A stretch of DNA of 64,000 nucleotides from Sulfitobacter sabulilitoris (GCF_005887615.1 NZ_VANS01000001.1:1289415-1353414); one strand, 5' to 3'. Shown: positions 20,294 to 30,064, numbered from the stretch's first letter. Notes: generated from the letters alone by a model not told the origin. A program made the numbers and translations.

Positions 20294-20773
20294 ATGCCCA
20301 TCGCCCAATCCCCCGCCGATCTGCTGACCCAGGCTGATGTCCTGTCGATGTCGGGATTGGAATTCATGCAAGGTATCCTGGCGGGTCACCACCCCGGTCC
20401 GCCCATCGGTCAAACGATGGGTTACACCCTGCACGCCGTGTCGGACGGGCGCGCCGTGTTTCGCGGCACGCCGGAATTCAACGTGACCAACCCGATGGGC
20501 ACCGTGCACGGCGGCTGGTACGGTACGCTTCTCGATAGCGCGATGGCTTGCGCGGTGATGACCAAGGTGCCGCGCGGGTCGGTCTATACGACCTTGGAAT
20601 TCAAGATAAACATCGTACGCGCCATTCCATTGGGCATGACCATCGACTGCATCGGCGAGGTGGATCATTCCGGTCGTTCGACCGGTGTGGCGCATGGCGA
20701 AATCCGGGGTGTCGAGGATGGCAAGCTTTATGCCACCGGCTCCACCACCTGTATCATCATGAAAATCGCCTGA
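20294..20773 (+). CDS. PaaI-type hotdog-fold thioesterase
   Basis: A 159-residue hotdog-fold protein. The core helix reads NPMGTVHGGWYGTLLDSAMA, which contains the HGG and Asp of the PaaI/4HBT branch. The final strands (TGVAHGEIRGVEDGKLYATGSTTCIIM) complete the fold. Such enzymes hydrolyse acyl-CoAs, often aromatic. It stands alone 65 nt after metF and converges on the DUF2235 gene. The acyl substrate is not evident. Confidence 0.88.
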   Translation: MPIAQSPADLLTQADVLSMSGLEFMQGILAGHHPGPPIGQTMGYTLHAVSDGRAVFRGTPEFNVTNPMGTVHGGWYGTLLDSAMACAVMTKVPRGSVYTTLEFKINIVRAIPLGMTIDCIGEVDHSGRSTGVAHGEIRGVEDGKLYATGSTTCIIMKIA

Positions 20774-20778
20774 ACGCG

Positions 20779-21858
20779 TCAGACCGGGCGGCGCAGGCGC
20801 AGAAAGGGGTGCGATTGCGGCATCGCGTTCGCGCGCTCGGCAACGCTGTCGTGCATCCGTTCGGACGGGTCGGCCCCGACCACGCGGGCGCGGCGGGTGA
20901 TGAAGGTCTTGCCATACCCCCGGAAGGTGCCCAGCGACGGCGCCAAGGCATCCTGCGGGAAACGCGCCGCCCAGCCATAAGGCAAAGGCAGCCCACAGCC
21001 TTCGGCCTGCCGCAAAAGCCAGACCAGAGGAATATTCGCCAGCGGGCGCGCCACGTCGTAGCCGCCCAGTTGCCCCCCAACGTCCCCATGCGTGCCGGGA
21101 AACCACACCTGCTCCAGCCGGCCCGGCCAATCCTCATCGGTTGTCCAGAGCACCGGACCATAGGCGACGCGGTTCTCGTTCAACGCCAGCGCCTGGAACC
21201 CATTGCGCACCGACGGCCCGAGTGCGTGATTGTGAAACGCGTGATGCGGCACGCTGAGCCGCCAGAGCACCGGCGCGTTCAGGCCAAGCGATTTCACGGT
21301 GTCCCAGACGCCGATCATCTCGATCGCGACGGTCTCGTGGCAATGGTGGCGGCGGAACGCGGTGGCGCTGTCGGTCGTCGCGTTCATCTCGTAATGGCGA
21401 TAGACTTGGCGCACGTTGCGTTCGGTCGCGTGTTCCGCGCGCAGCAATCCCGCACGGTCGATCACACCGGCCAGCGACCGCACCGCATAGGCGCCGCGCG
21501 AATAGCCCATCATGTAGATCTTGTCGCCGGGCCGGTAGCGCGAGGCAAGATAGCCGTAAGCGCGGCGGATCTGGCGGTTGATGCCGCGCCCGATGATCAC
21601 ATCGCGCGCCGATCGCCAGTCGCGCCATTGCAGGCCCGGCTCGTAATAGATCGATAGCGCGCTGCCCATTTCCTGGCACAGGCGATAGGCGATGCCGGCG
21701 TTGGTCTCTTGCCCCGGTTCCAGCGTCGACATCGTCCCGTCGAGAATGATCACATGCGTCACGGCCCCCCGTCTGGGGCCAAAGTCGGTGGACGGGCGGC
21801 GCCACAGTTTCCCGCGCAGCCACCCGATCAAACCCTTATTCCGCCGCGATTGCGTCAT
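20779..21858 (-). CDS. DUF2235 alpha/beta-hydrolase-like protein
   Basis: A 359-residue protein of the DUF2235 family. The opening strand HVIILDGTMSTLEPG matches the family's FDGTxN motif. The nucleophile elbow is MGYSRGAYAVRSLAG (GxSxG), and the late WFPGTHGDVGGQLGG gives the His and Asp. The same fold occurs in Tle1 type VI effector phospholipases, but here there is no secretion gene nearby and most members are uncharacterised. Its first 23 nt overlap the end of the upstream molybdoenzyme gene, so translation is likely coupled. Confidence 0.82.
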   Translation of the reverse strand: MTQSRRNKGLIGWLRGKLWRRPSTDFGPRRGAVTHVIILDGTMSTLEPGQETNAGIAYRLCQEMGSALSIYYEPGLQWRDWRSARDVIIGRGINRQIRRAYGYLASRYRPGDKIYMMGYSRGAYAVRSLAGVIDRAGLLRAEHATERNVRQVYRHYEMNATTDSATAFRRHHCHETVAIEMIGVWDTVKSLGLNAPVLWRLSVPHHAFHNHALGPSVRNGFQALALNENRVAYGPVLWTTDEDWPGRLEQVWFPGTHGDVGGQLGGYDVARPLANIPLVWLLRQAEGCGLPLPYGWAARFPQDALAPSLGTFRGYGKTFITRRARVVGADPSERMHDSVAERANAMPQSHPFLRLRRPV

Positions 21859-24133
21859 CCTTCAAAAGTTCCCAAACCTTGTGCGGTGTGAACGGCATGT
21901 CGGCCTGCCGCACGCCGCGATCCCATACTGCGTCCTGAACCGCGTTGGCCACGGCTGCCAGCGCTCCCACCGTGCCTGCCTCGCCACAGCCCTTCATGCC
22001 CATCAGATTGGCGGTGGAGGGCACGGGCTCGGACGTGAACCCGATATAGGGAACGTCCTCCGCGCGCGGCAAGGCGTAGTCCATGAACGATGCCGTGAGC
22101 AGTTGGCCATCCTCGTCGTAGACCACGTGTTCGGTGATTGCCTGGCCGATCCCCTGCACCACCCCGCCGTGTACCTGACCTTCGGCCAACATCGGATTGA
22201 TGAGATTGCCGAAATCATCGACCACGACATATCGGTCCACTGTCACGACACCGGTTTCCGGGTCGATCACGACCTCTGACACATGGCATCCGTTGGGAAA
22301 GCTGCGCCCGGGCAGCGTGGCGCGTTCCTCGTGCACCAGAAGATCGTCGCGGCCCTTCTCACGGGCCAGCTCGGCCACCTCCAGCATGGTGGGTGTCATG
22401 TTGGACCCGTCCGCGCGGAACCGCTCGTCGTCGAACGTGATCTCGGACGCGGGCACGCCCATTTCGTCCGACAGAAAATCGGTGAACGCCTGCGTCATCG
22501 CGGCCACGGTGGCCAACGTGGCCGTGCTTTGCGTGGTGACAGACCGCGACCCCCCGGTGCCGCCGCCCTTGGCGATCAGATCGCTGTCGCCCTGAATCAC
22601 ATGGATCATATCCGCGGGAATCCCGGTCTGATCGCTCAGGAACTGGGCATAGACGGTCTCATGCCCTTGCCCGTTCGACTGTGTGCCCACATAGATCGCC
22701 ACGCTGCCGTCCTCGTTGAAAGTTACTTTTGCGCCCTCGGAAGGATCGCCCAAAATACTTTCGATATAGTAACACAGCCCACGGCCCCGCAGCAGACCGC
22801 GTTTCGCGTCGGCCGCACGGCGCGCGTCGAAGCCCGCGATGTCCGCCTCTGCCGCGGCCCGGTCCAGCACCCGCGCGAATTCGCCGACGTCATAGGTTTC
22901 GCCCGTGGCGGCCTTGTACGGGAACTGGTCGGGCGCGATGAAGTTGATCCGCCGCAACTCCAGCGGATCGACGCCAAGCTCACGCGCGGCCCGGTCCATC
23001 ACCCGCTCCAGCACATAGATCGCCTCGGGACGGCCCGCGCCGCGGTAGGCGTCCACCTGAACGGTGTTGGTGTAATACCCTTCGACCTGCAACCACGTCG
23101 TCTGGATGTCGTACACGCCCGTCAGCACCCGGCTGAACAATTGCGTCTGGATCATCTGGCCAAAGGTGCCGTTATATGCGCCAAGATTGCACTTGGTGTT
23201 CACCCGGTAGGCCGTGATCTTGTTGTTTTCGTCAAAGGCCAGCTCGGCCAGGCTGGTCAGGTCGCGCCCGCCATTGTCGGTCAGCATCGCCTCGCCCCGC
23301 TCGGACATCCAACGCACTGGGCGGCCCAATGCGCGGGCCGCTTGTGCCACGCTGAAATATTCGGGATAGGCAAACCCCTTCATCCCGAACCCGCCGCCCA
23401 CGTCGGGGTTGGTGACCCGCACCTTGTCGCGCTCCAGGTGCAGCGCCGCCGAAAGCTGGTCCTTGTGCGCCCAGACGCCCTGCCCGCCCAGCGACACATG
23501 CAAGCGCGTGCCGTCCCATTCCGCGAAACAGCCTCTCGGCTCCATCGAATTGACGATGACGCGATTGTCGCCCACGTCGAGCGATACGGTACGGGCCGCT
23601 GATCTGAACGCGGCCTCCGTCGCCTCGCGGTCGCCCATGCCCCAATCGAATGCGCAGTTGTCCGGCACGTCGTCATGCACCGGTGCGCCGCCGGGGGCGA
23701 TGTCCATCTTGGCGGGCAGATCATCGTAATCGAGTTCGATCAGCTCGGCCGCGTCACGCGCCTGATCCAGCGTTTCGGCGACCACCAGCGCCACCGCCTC
23801 GCCGACATAGCGCAGCTTGTCCTTGGCCAGCATCGGACGAAACGGCTTGGCCGCGTCCGACCCGTCCAGTTTTTTCACCGTCACGGAATGCATGTCGATC
23901 GTCATGCCCGCATCTTCGAGGTCCTGCGCCGTCAGCACCAGGTGCACCCCTTGAGCGGCGCGCGCGCCCGATACGTCCAGCCCGGTGATCGTCGCGTGGG
24001 CCACGGGCGAACGGAAATAAAAGGCGCGCAATGCTCCGTCGGGGGTAATGTCATCCACGTACCGACCATGCCCGGTCAGGAAACGCACATCCTCAACGCG
24101 TTTCACCGGCTGGCTTTTTCCGAATTTGTCCAT
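21836..24133 (-). CDS. xanthine-dehydrogenase-family molybdopterin-binding subunit (CoxL form II-like)
   Basis: A 765-residue large subunit of a molybdenum hydroxylase. The start RVEDVRFLTGHGRYVDDI is the usual fold-in region. The active-site loop reads AYRGAGR, the form II signature, not the AYxCSFR of true CO dehydrogenase. The GEAG near the C-terminus (KGCGEAGTVGAL) supplies the catalytic Glu. So it should hydroxylate an unknown substrate, not CO. No medium (FAD) or small (2Fe-2S) subunit gene is adjacent, which is unusual. The gene is divergent from the histidine kinase across 227 nt. Confidence 0.92.
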   Translation of the reverse strand: MDKFGKSQPVKRVEDVRFLTGHGRYVDDITPDGALRAFYFRSPVAHATITGLDVSGARAAQGVHLVLTAQDLEDAGMTIDMHSVTVKKLDGSDAAKPFRPMLAKDKLRYVGEAVALVVAETLDQARDAAELIELDYDDLPAKMDIAPGGAPVHDDVPDNCAFDWGMGDREATEAAFRSAARTVSLDVGDNRVIVNSMEPRGCFAEWDGTRLHVSLGGQGVWAHKDQLSAALHLERDKVRVTNPDVGGGFGMKGFAYPEYFSVAQAARALGRPVRWMSERGEAMLTDNGGRDLTSLAELAFDENNKITAYRVNTKCNLGAYNGTFGQMIQTQLFSRVLTGVYDIQTTWLQVEGYYTNTVQVDAYRGAGRPEAIYVLERVMDRAARELGVDPLELRRINFIAPDQFPYKAATGETYDVGEFARVLDRAAAEADIAGFDARRAADAKRGLLRGRGLCYYIESILGDPSEGAKVTFNEDGSVAIYVGTQSNGQGHETVYAQFLSDQTGIPADMIHVIQGDSDLIAKGGGTGGSRSVTTQSTATLATVAAMTQAFTDFLSDEMGVPASEITFDDERFRADGSNMTPTMLEVAELAREKGRDDLLVHEERATLPGRSFPNGCHVSEVVIDPETGVVTVDRYVVVDDFGNLINPMLAEGQVHGGVVQGIGQAITEHVVYDEDGQLLTASFMDYALPRAEDVPYIGFTSEPVPSTANLMGMKGCGEAGTVGALAAVANAVQDAVWDRGVRQADMPFTPHKVWELLKDDAIAAE

Positions 24134-24360
24134 ACTGAAGGCCCCTCGTTCATGAAAGATCGTGTTTCAACCGGACAGTAACGGCGCGCGCGAGGTTGTC
24201 CAGACTGCACGCCCTTCGCACCGGGAGTCACGATGTCACATTTCGGCAAGCCACCCGTTGCGGCGGCTCAATCGCCGAGGGATTTGTTCGGATTTACGCC
24301 ATTTTTACCGCTGCGGCCTAAGGCATTCACACCGAGGTCTGATATCGTCTGGAGGAAAAT

Positions 24361-25566
24361 GTGGACTTCATTCGCACCTTTATAGTTTTTGATGGCAGGT
24401 CTGCGCCGCTGGCCGATGGCATCGCACCCAACCTGCCTGTGCTTTATATCAACGTCTTCGCCGACCTTCTGATCGCGGTCAGCCTGTTCGCGGTGCCCGC
24501 GATCACGCTCGTGTTCCTGCGCCGCCGCAAGATCGACGCGCTCTATACGCCCTTGCTGCTGCTGGTGGTGTTCATCTTTGCCAGCGGCGTGATCCACCTG
24601 ATGAGCGTCGCCGCGGTGTTCCTGCCCATATATGGCCTTCAGGGGGTGATGAAGCTGATCACCGGTGTCATTTCCTTCGTCACGGTGATCGCACTTTGGA
24701 AAATGCTGCCACAGGCGCTGAAAATCCCGTCGCCCGCCTCGCTGCTCGCAGCGCTTGCGGAGAAAGAGGCCGAAATCGCCGATCGCAAGACGGCCGAAGC
24801 GACGTTGCGCACACGCAACATGCAACTGGACGGAAAGATCGCCGAGGTCGTGGCGGCGAACGAGGAATTGCGCGAATTTTCCTATGCCGCCTCTCATGAC
24901 ATGAAATCACCGGCCAATACGCTGTGCCTCTGGCTGGAAGATTTCCAGACCGAATACAGCGATGATTTGCCGCCGCATGCCCATGAATCGCTTCGCGACG
25001 CCGCAGAGATCATAGCCCGGATGCGCACCCTCGTCGAAGATATCCTGAGCTATTCAAGGGTGGTCAACCGCCAGACCGACGGCCCCGCGACGGTGGATTG
25101 CAACGCCATCGTCGCCACCACGGTTCACGATCTCGGGCCGGCGCTCGCCAAGGCGGGCACGCAGTTGGACGTGTCCCGGATGCCCACCTTCGAAGGGTAT
25201 CCACCGCTTGTGTCGATCCTGATCCATAACCTGCTGTCCAACGCGATCAAATTCCGCGCCCCGGACCGCCCCAACCGAATCACCATCTCCGGCGAAACAA
25301 CATCGGGCGACGCGCCGGCCTTCGTGCTTCGGGTGCGTGACAACGGCATCGGCATCGACCCGGCGCATGGCCAGCGGATCTTTCGCCTGTTCCGCCGGCT
25401 CCACAACGCCGAAACCTACGACGGCACCGGCCTGGGCCTCGCGCTTTGCCGCCGGGTCGCGGTGATCCATGGCGGCACGATCACCGTCCAGTCGCAAGAA
25501 AACGAAGGCGCCGAATTCATCGTCACGTTCCCGCAGGAGACCGAACATGTCACTCAAGCCGCTTGA
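24361..25566 (+). CDS. membrane histidine kinase with ethylene-receptor-like sensor (Ser in place of copper Cys)
   Basis: A 401-residue sensor kinase. Three N-terminal helices match the ETR1/ethylene-binding domain: Asp35, Pro46, Ser75, Gly76 and His79 align with ETR1 Asp25, Pro36, Cys65, Gly66 and His69 at identical spacings, followed by VMKLITGVISF resembling the third helix. The copper ligand Cys is Ser here. After a coiled-coil linker the phospho-acceptor is His179 (AASHDMKSPA); the ATPase has N box LLSNAIKF, DNGIGI and GTGLGLAL. No PAS or GAF is present. GTG is the start because GGAGGA lies 5 nt before it. The kinase is followed by its response regulator. Confidence 0.85.
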   Translation: MDFIRTFIVFDGRSAPLADGIAPNLPVLYINVFADLLIAVSLFAVPAITLVFLRRRKIDALYTPLLLLVVFIFASGVIHLMSVAAVFLPIYGLQGVMKLITGVISFVTVIALWKMLPQALKIPSPASLLAALAEKEAEIADRKTAEATLRTRNMQLDGKIAEVVAANEELREFSYAASHDMKSPANTLCLWLEDFQTEYSDDLPPHAHESLRDAAEIIARMRTLVEDILSYSRVVNRQTDGPATVDCNAIVATTVHDLGPALAKAGTQLDVSRMPTFEGYPPLVSILIHNLLSNAIKFRAPDRPNRITISGETTSGDAPAFVLRVRDNGIGIDPAHGQRIFRLFRRLHNAETYDGTGLGLALCRRVAVIHGGTITVQSQENEGAEFIVTFPQETEHVTQAA

Positions 25567-25948
25567 AACCGTCCTGCTGGTGGATGACAGCACACTCGAC
25601 AACAAACTGCACGCGCGGGTCATCAACCGCACGGGTCTTGCCAAGACGGTGCTGACCTTTTCCATGGCCGAAGACGCCTTGGCATATCTGCGTGAACCCG
25701 GCGCGATCCCGGTGGATCTGATCCTGCTCGACATCAACATGCCGCGCATGGACGGGTTCGAGATGCTCGAGGCGACGGTCCGCGAATTCGGCGATGCGTT
25801 CGACCCCTCCGTCGTGGTCATGTTGACCACCTCGCTCGACCCGCGCGATCAGGAGCGCGCCAGGTCATTCTCCGCCATCAAGGACTATTTCCAAAAGCCG
25901 CTGACAACCGACCGGTTCACCGAATTGGTCGAGGCCCTCAACGGGTGA
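25547..25948 (+). CDS. single-domain response regulator (CheY-like)
   Basis: A 133-residue receiver domain. The acidic pocket is VDDS near residue 12, the phospho-acceptor Asp is in LILLDINMPRMDG, and the switch Thr and Lys are in LTTS and FQKPL. There is no output domain. It overlaps the kinase stop by 20 nt, so it is translationally coupled and almost certainly its partner. Signal is presumably passed to a further phosphorelay or to a protein target. Confidence 0.93.
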   Translation: MSLKPLETVLLVDDSTLDNKLHARVINRTGLAKTVLTFSMAEDALAYLREPGAIPVDLILLDINMPRMDGFEMLEATVREFGDAFDPSVVVMLTTSLDPRDQERARSFSAIKDYFQKPLTTDRFTELVEALNG

Positions 25949-25960
25949 TCGCACCGCCTG

Positions 25961-25981
25961 TGCGCCCCAGCGCCGGGCGCA
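25961..25981 (+). terminator. short hairpin after the response regulator
   Basis: TGCGCCC (25961-25967) and GGGCGCA (25975-25981) form a 7-bp stem with a 7-nt loop, 12 nt after the regulator stop. No T-tract follows, so the strength is uncertain. Confidence 0.35.
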
Positions 25982-26070
25982 GCGGCGGCAGTTTTCGGTC
26001 CCTGTGTCTTTCCCTTGGCGCCAACCTCGGCTAGATCACCGTCCAAGACCAAACCGATAGGACGGATCGC

Positions 26071-28971
26071 ATGGCGCTGGACAAGACATTTGATGCAAAA
26101 CAGGCCGAAACCCGGCTTTATGCCGCGTGGGAAAAGGCCGGAGCCTTCAAGGCCGGCGCCAATGCGTCGCGCGACGAGACATACTGCATCATGCTGCCTC
26201 CGCCAAACGTGACGGGCACCCTGCACATGGGCCATGCGTTCAACCACACCCTGATGGACATCCTGATCCGCTGGCACCGGATGCGCGGGTTCGACACGCT
26301 GTGGCAGCCCGGTCTCGACCACGCGGGCATCGCCACGCAGATGGTCGTTGAACGGCAACTGGCCAAGGAAGGCCTGCCTGGCCGCCGCGAGATGGGGCGC
26401 GAGGCCTTTATCGCCAAGGTCTGGGAATGGAAGGAAAAGTCCGGTGGCACGATCATCGAGCAGGACAAGCGCCTCGGCGCGTCGATGGACTGGTCGCGCG
26501 AAGCCTTCACCATGGACCCCAATTTCCACGAGGCGGTGATCAAGGTCTTCGTGGACATGTACGGCAAAGGCCTGATCTATCGCGGTAAGCGGCTGGTCAA
26601 CTGGGATCCGCATTTCGAGACGGCGATCTCGGACCTCGAAGTCGAGAACGTCGAAGTCGACGGCCACATGTGGCACTTCAAATATCCCCTCGCAGGCGGC
26701 GAAACCTACACCTACGTTGAAAAGGACGAGGACGGAAACGTGGTGCTCGAGGAGCAGCGCGACTATATCTCCATCGCCACAACGCGCCCCGAAACCATGT
26801 TGGGCGACGGCGCGGTCGCGGTGCACCCCACGGATGAACGCTACGCGCCAATCATCGGAAAGCTTTGTGAAATTCCCGTCGGCCCCAAGGAACAGCGGCG
26901 CCTGATCCCGATCATCACCGACGACTACCCCGACAAGGATTTCGGATCGGGCGCCGTCAAGATCACCGGCGCGCATGACTTCAACGACTACGGCGTCGCG
27001 CAGCGCAACGATATCCCGCTTTATGCGCTGATGGATACCAAGGCCGCGATGCGCACGGACGGCCTGCCCTACGACGAGGCGGCGGCCCGTGCCCAGGCGA
27101 TCGCCCGCGGTGACGACCCCGCGCCCAGGGACGCCACCGAAATCAACCTCGTGCCTGACGCATACCGCGGCCTTGACCGGTTCGAGGCACGCGCCCGCGT
27201 CGTCGAGGACATCACCGCCGAAGGTCTGGCCGTGATGGTGCCCGCGACCGACCCGCGGCTTGGCAAACCCGCCACACCCACGGCCCCCGAGGAAGGCGGC
27301 GAGGCGCGCGACGCGACGCTCGTGCCGCTGGTCGAGCCGAAAAAGATCATGCAGCCTTTTGGCGATCGCTCCAAGGTGGTGATCGAACCGATGCTGACGG
27401 ATCAATGGTTCGTGGCAACCGACAAGATCGTCCAGCCCGCCATCGACGCTGTGCGCTCGGGCGAGGTCACGATCCTGCCCGAGCAGGATCGCAAGGTGTA
27501 TTTCAACTGGCTCGAGAACATCGAGCCGTGGTGCATCTCGCGCCAACTCTGGTGGGGGCACCAGATCCCGGTGTGGTTCGACGAGGACGGACGGGAGTAT
27601 TGCGCCGCCAGCGAAGCCGAGGCGCAGGCGATGGCGCCGGGCAAGACATTGACCCGAGATCCCGATGTACTCGACACGTGGTTCTCCTCCGGCCTCTGGC
27701 CCATCGGCACGCTGGGCTGGCCGAACCAGACGCCGGAACTGGAAAAATACTTTCCCACGAATGTCCTGATCACCGGCTTCGACATCATCTTCTTCTGGGT
27801 CGCCCGGATGATGATGATGCAATACGCCGTCGTGGGCCAACGCCCCTTCGACACCGTCTATGTCCACGCGCTGGTGCGCGACGAAAGCGGCAAGAAGATG
27901 TCGAAATCCTTGGGCAACGTGCTTGATCCCATCGACTTGATTGACGAATACGGTGCCGATGCGGTGCGCTTCACCCTGACGGCAATGGCCGCCATGGGTC
28001 GGGATCTGAAACTCTCGACCCAGCGCATCGCCGGTTATCGCAACTTCGGCACAAAGCTGTGGAACGCCTGCCGCTTCGCCGAAATGAACGGCGTCTTCGA
28101 CAGCGGCACACCCGCCACCCTGCCCCGACCGCGGGCCGCGGTGAACAAGTGGATTATCGGCGAAACCGCCCGTGTCCGCGAAGACGTCGATCAGGCTTTG
28201 GAAAACTTCCGCTTCAACGATGCCGCAGGCGCGCTTTATGCCTTTGTCTGGGGCAAGGTCTGCGACTGGTATGTCGAACTTTCCAAACCCCTTCTGCAGG
28301 ACGAAGCCAACGCCGACCTGGCCCCCGAAACCCGCGAGACGATGGCCTGGGTGCTCGATCAATGCCTGATCCTGCTGCATCCGATCATGCCCTACATCTC
28401 TGAAGAGCTTTGGGGCACGACCGCCACCCGCGAAACGATGCTGGTCCATGCGGATTGGCCCAACTACACGACGGGCGACCTGCTGGACAAGGACGCCGAC
28501 GCCGAACTCAACTGGGTCATTTCCCTGATCGAAGCGGTCCGATCCGCGCGCGCGCAGATGCATGTGCCCGCAGGTCTTCACATCCCGATGATCGTGACCG
28601 AGCTTGACAGCGCGGGCCAGGCCGCCTGGGATCGCAACGAAGCCATGATCAAACGCCTTGCGCGCATCGACAGCCTGTCGCGGGCCGATGCCTTCCCCAA
28701 AGGCACCGTATCCATTGCGGTGCCCGGCGGTAACTTTGGACTGCCGCTGGCCGATATCATCGATATCGCAGAGGAAAAGGCACGGCTGCAAAAGACGATG
28801 GACAAACTCGGAAAGGAATTGGGCGGCCTGCGCGGCCGCCTGAACAACCCCAAGTTCGCGGCCTCCGCCCCCGCGGACGTCGTGGCGGAAACCCGCGCCA
28901 ATCTGGCCCTGCGAGAGGAAGAGGAAACCAAGTTGCGGGACGCCCTCGCAAGACTGGCCGAACTGGGCTGA
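26071..28971 (+). CDS. valS: valyl-tRNA synthetase
   Basis: A 966-residue class I synthetase. The HIGH motif is in [15 protein letters not shown], the editing (CP1) domain follows ([17 protein letters not shown]), the aminoacylation KMSKS is intact (KKMSKSLGN), and a C-terminal coiled coil (residues about 900-960) is typical of ValRS. Length and motif order match the family. It lies 123 nt after the response regulator and is followed by a very large palindrome. In many alphaproteobacteria valS neighbours popZ and tolC; here those are 12-15 kb away. Confidence 0.97.
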   Translation: MALDKTFDAKQAETRLYAAWEKAGAFKAGANASRDETYCIMLPPPNVTGTLHMGHAFNHTLMDILIRWHRMRGFDTLWQPGLDHAGIATQMVVERQLAKEGLPGRREMGREAFIAKVWEWKEKSGGTIIEQDKRLGASMDWSREAFTMDPNFHEAVIKVFVDMYGKGLIYRGKRLVNWDPHFETAISDLEVENVEVDGHMWHFKYPLAGGETYTYVEKDEDGNVVLEEQRDYISIATTRPETMLGDGAVAVHPTDERYAPIIGKLCEIPVGPKEQRRLIPIITDDYPDKDFGSGAVKITGAHDFNDYGVAQRNDIPLYALMDTKAAMRTDGLPYDEAAARAQAIARGDDPAPRDATEINLVPDAYRGLDRFEARARVVEDITAEGLAVMVPATDPRLGKPATPTAPEEGGEARDATLVPLVEPKKIMQPFGDRSKVVIEPMLTDQWFVATDKIVQPAIDAVRSGEVTILPEQDRKVYFNWLENIEPWCISRQLWWGHQIPVWFDEDGREYCAASEAEAQAMAPGKTLTRDPDVLDTWFSSGLWPIGTLGWPNQTPELEKYFPTNVLITGFDIIFFWVARMMMMQYAVVGQRPFDTVYVHALVRDESGKKMSKSLGNVLDPIDLIDEYGADAVRFTLTAMAAMGRDLKLSTQRIAGYRNFGTKLWNACRFAEMNGVFDSGTPATLPRPRAAVNKWIIGETARVREDVDQALENFRFNDAAGALYAFVWGKVCDWYVELSKPLLQDEANADLAPETRETMAWVLDQCLILLHPIMPYISEELWGTTATRETMLVHADWPNYTTGDLLDKDADAELNWVISLIEAVRSARAQMHVPAGLHIPMIVTELDSAGQAAWDRNEAMIKRLARIDSLSRADAFPKGTVSIAVPGGNFGLPLADIIDIAEEKARLQKTMDKLGKELGGLRGRLNNPKFAASAPADVVAETRANLALREEEETKLRDALARLAELG

Positions 28972-29275
28972 TCGCCTGGTTCCAAATGGATCGAAATACC
29001 GCCGCCGGAGGCATCAAATCTCTTTGTCGCGACCGAAGAGATTCTAGCCTCCGGCGGCGGTATTTTTAACCATTTGGAAACCAAGAAGATGTTTCATCAC
29101 AACTGCGGGCACAGGCTGCGGAGCCGATGGCCCGTCCATTTGGAAGGCCCTGCGCGTGTAAGTGCGCAGGGCTGACCAGTCTCGCGAACATCTGAAACCC
29201 GCACCAATCCGATGCGCGCATCGCGCATCTGCATCGTGTGGCGCGGAACGCGCCTCCTTTATGGTCCTTGCGACC
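28972..29275. other. gap after valS containing the palindrome and otherwise empty
   Basis: Apart from the palindrome at 28982-29077, the rest (29078-29275) shows no credible reading frame on either strand. It separates valS from the converging enoyl-CoA hydratase. Confidence 0.5.
28982..29077. repeat. nested three-tier palindrome after valS (candidate terminator or repeat element)
   Basis: Three nested inverted repeats share one centre. The outer pair is CCAAATGG (28982-28989) and CCATTTGG (29070-29077). The middle pair is a perfect 19-bp arm, AAATACCGCCGCCGGAGGC (28994-29012) with its complement at 29047-29065 ending in TATTTTT. The inner pair is AATCTCTT (29017-29024) and AAGAGATT (29036-29043). 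The middle arm belongs to the dispersed GCCTCCGGCGG class also seen at 15736 and 38964. It probably terminates valS and the converging enoyl-CoA hydratase. Confidence 0.75.
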
Positions 29276-30064
29276 CTACTTGAACACCGGCGCGCGTTTT
29301 CCGAACTCGGCGGCGATGACCTCCATCTGATGGGGTCGGCCCATCAAAGCGGCCTGTTCGCGCGACTCGCCCAGCAGTACCTCGTTTTCGCTATCAGTCT
29401 CGGCCAGGGCGATCAGGCGTTTGGCGGCGCGGATCGCACTAGGGCTCTTCAGTGCGATCACGCCCGCCAGTTCCATCGCCGCGGCCAGCGGATCGTCCGA
29501 CACTTCCGTCACAAGCCCCCAGCGTTCGGCGCGGTCGGCGTCGATCGGGGTCGCCGTATAGGTCAGCTTGCGCAACACATCGGACCGCACCAGCCGGGGC
29601 AGCAGAACCATGCCCCCCATGTCGGGAACGATGCCCCACTTCATCTCCATCACGGCAAAACGTGCATCTGGCGCGGCGATCCGGATATCGGCACCCAGCG
29701 CAAGCTGCATCCCCGCCCCATAGACCACACCGTGCACCGCCGCGATCACCGGCACCGGACAGCGGGCCCAGATCATCGCGACCTCCTGCCATTGGTTCGT
29801 CGTTCCATCGCCATGCGTCCGCGGCATCAACAGGTCGACCGGATCCTTGCCGATCATCGCACTCAGGCCGGACACGTCGATGCCGGCGCAGAACGCCTTG
29901 CCTTCGCCCGAAAGCACGACAACGCGCGCGTCCGAGGCGGCAACTTCCTCGCCCGCCGCGATGATGGCGTCGATCATTTCCTGATCGACGGCATTCATCT
30001 TGTCGGGCCGGGTCATGCAGACGTGGGCGATATGGTCGGCATAGGTCACTGTAACGCGGGGCAT
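29276..30064 (-). CDS. enoyl-CoA hydratase/isomerase family protein
   Basis: A 262-residue crotonase. The fold signature AVHGVVYGAGMQLALGADIRIAAPDARFAVM has the oxyanion-hole Gly, and the early GEGKAFCAGIDVSG is the other hydrogen-bonding loop. The residues at the two catalytic Glu positions seem to be a Gln (MQLAL) and a Glu (MEMKWG), so activity could be hydratase or isomerase. The start at 30064 (MPRVTVTYADHIAHV) gives the normal family length. It is divergent from the aminotransferase at 30195. Confidence 0.88.
   Translation of the reverse strand: MPRVTVTYADHIAHVCMTRPDKMNAVDQEMIDAIIAAGEEVAASDARVVVLSGEGKAFCAGIDVSGLSAMIGKDPVDLLMPRTHGDGTTNQWQEVAMIWARCPVPVIAAVHGVVYGAGMQLALGADIRIAAPDARFAVMEMKWGIVPDMGGMVLLPRLVRSDVLRKLTYTATPIDADRAERWGLVTEVSDDPLAAAMELAGVIALKSPSAIRAAKRLIALAETDSENEVLLGESREQAALMGRPHQMEVIAAEFGKRAPVFK

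Noticed and set aside
20779-21858. Type VI secretion phospholipase effector Tle1
   Set aside because: The fold is similar but there is no vgrG, immunity gene or secretion gene nearby.
21836-24133. True carbon monoxide dehydrogenase (coxL)
   Set aside because: The active-site loop is AYRGAGR, not AYxCSFR, and no coxM or coxS is adjacent.
25885-28791. A ~970-codon open frame opposite valS
   Set aside because: It mirrors high-GC codon structure of a certain gene, has no start signal and its translation is His/Arg/Gly-rich without domains.
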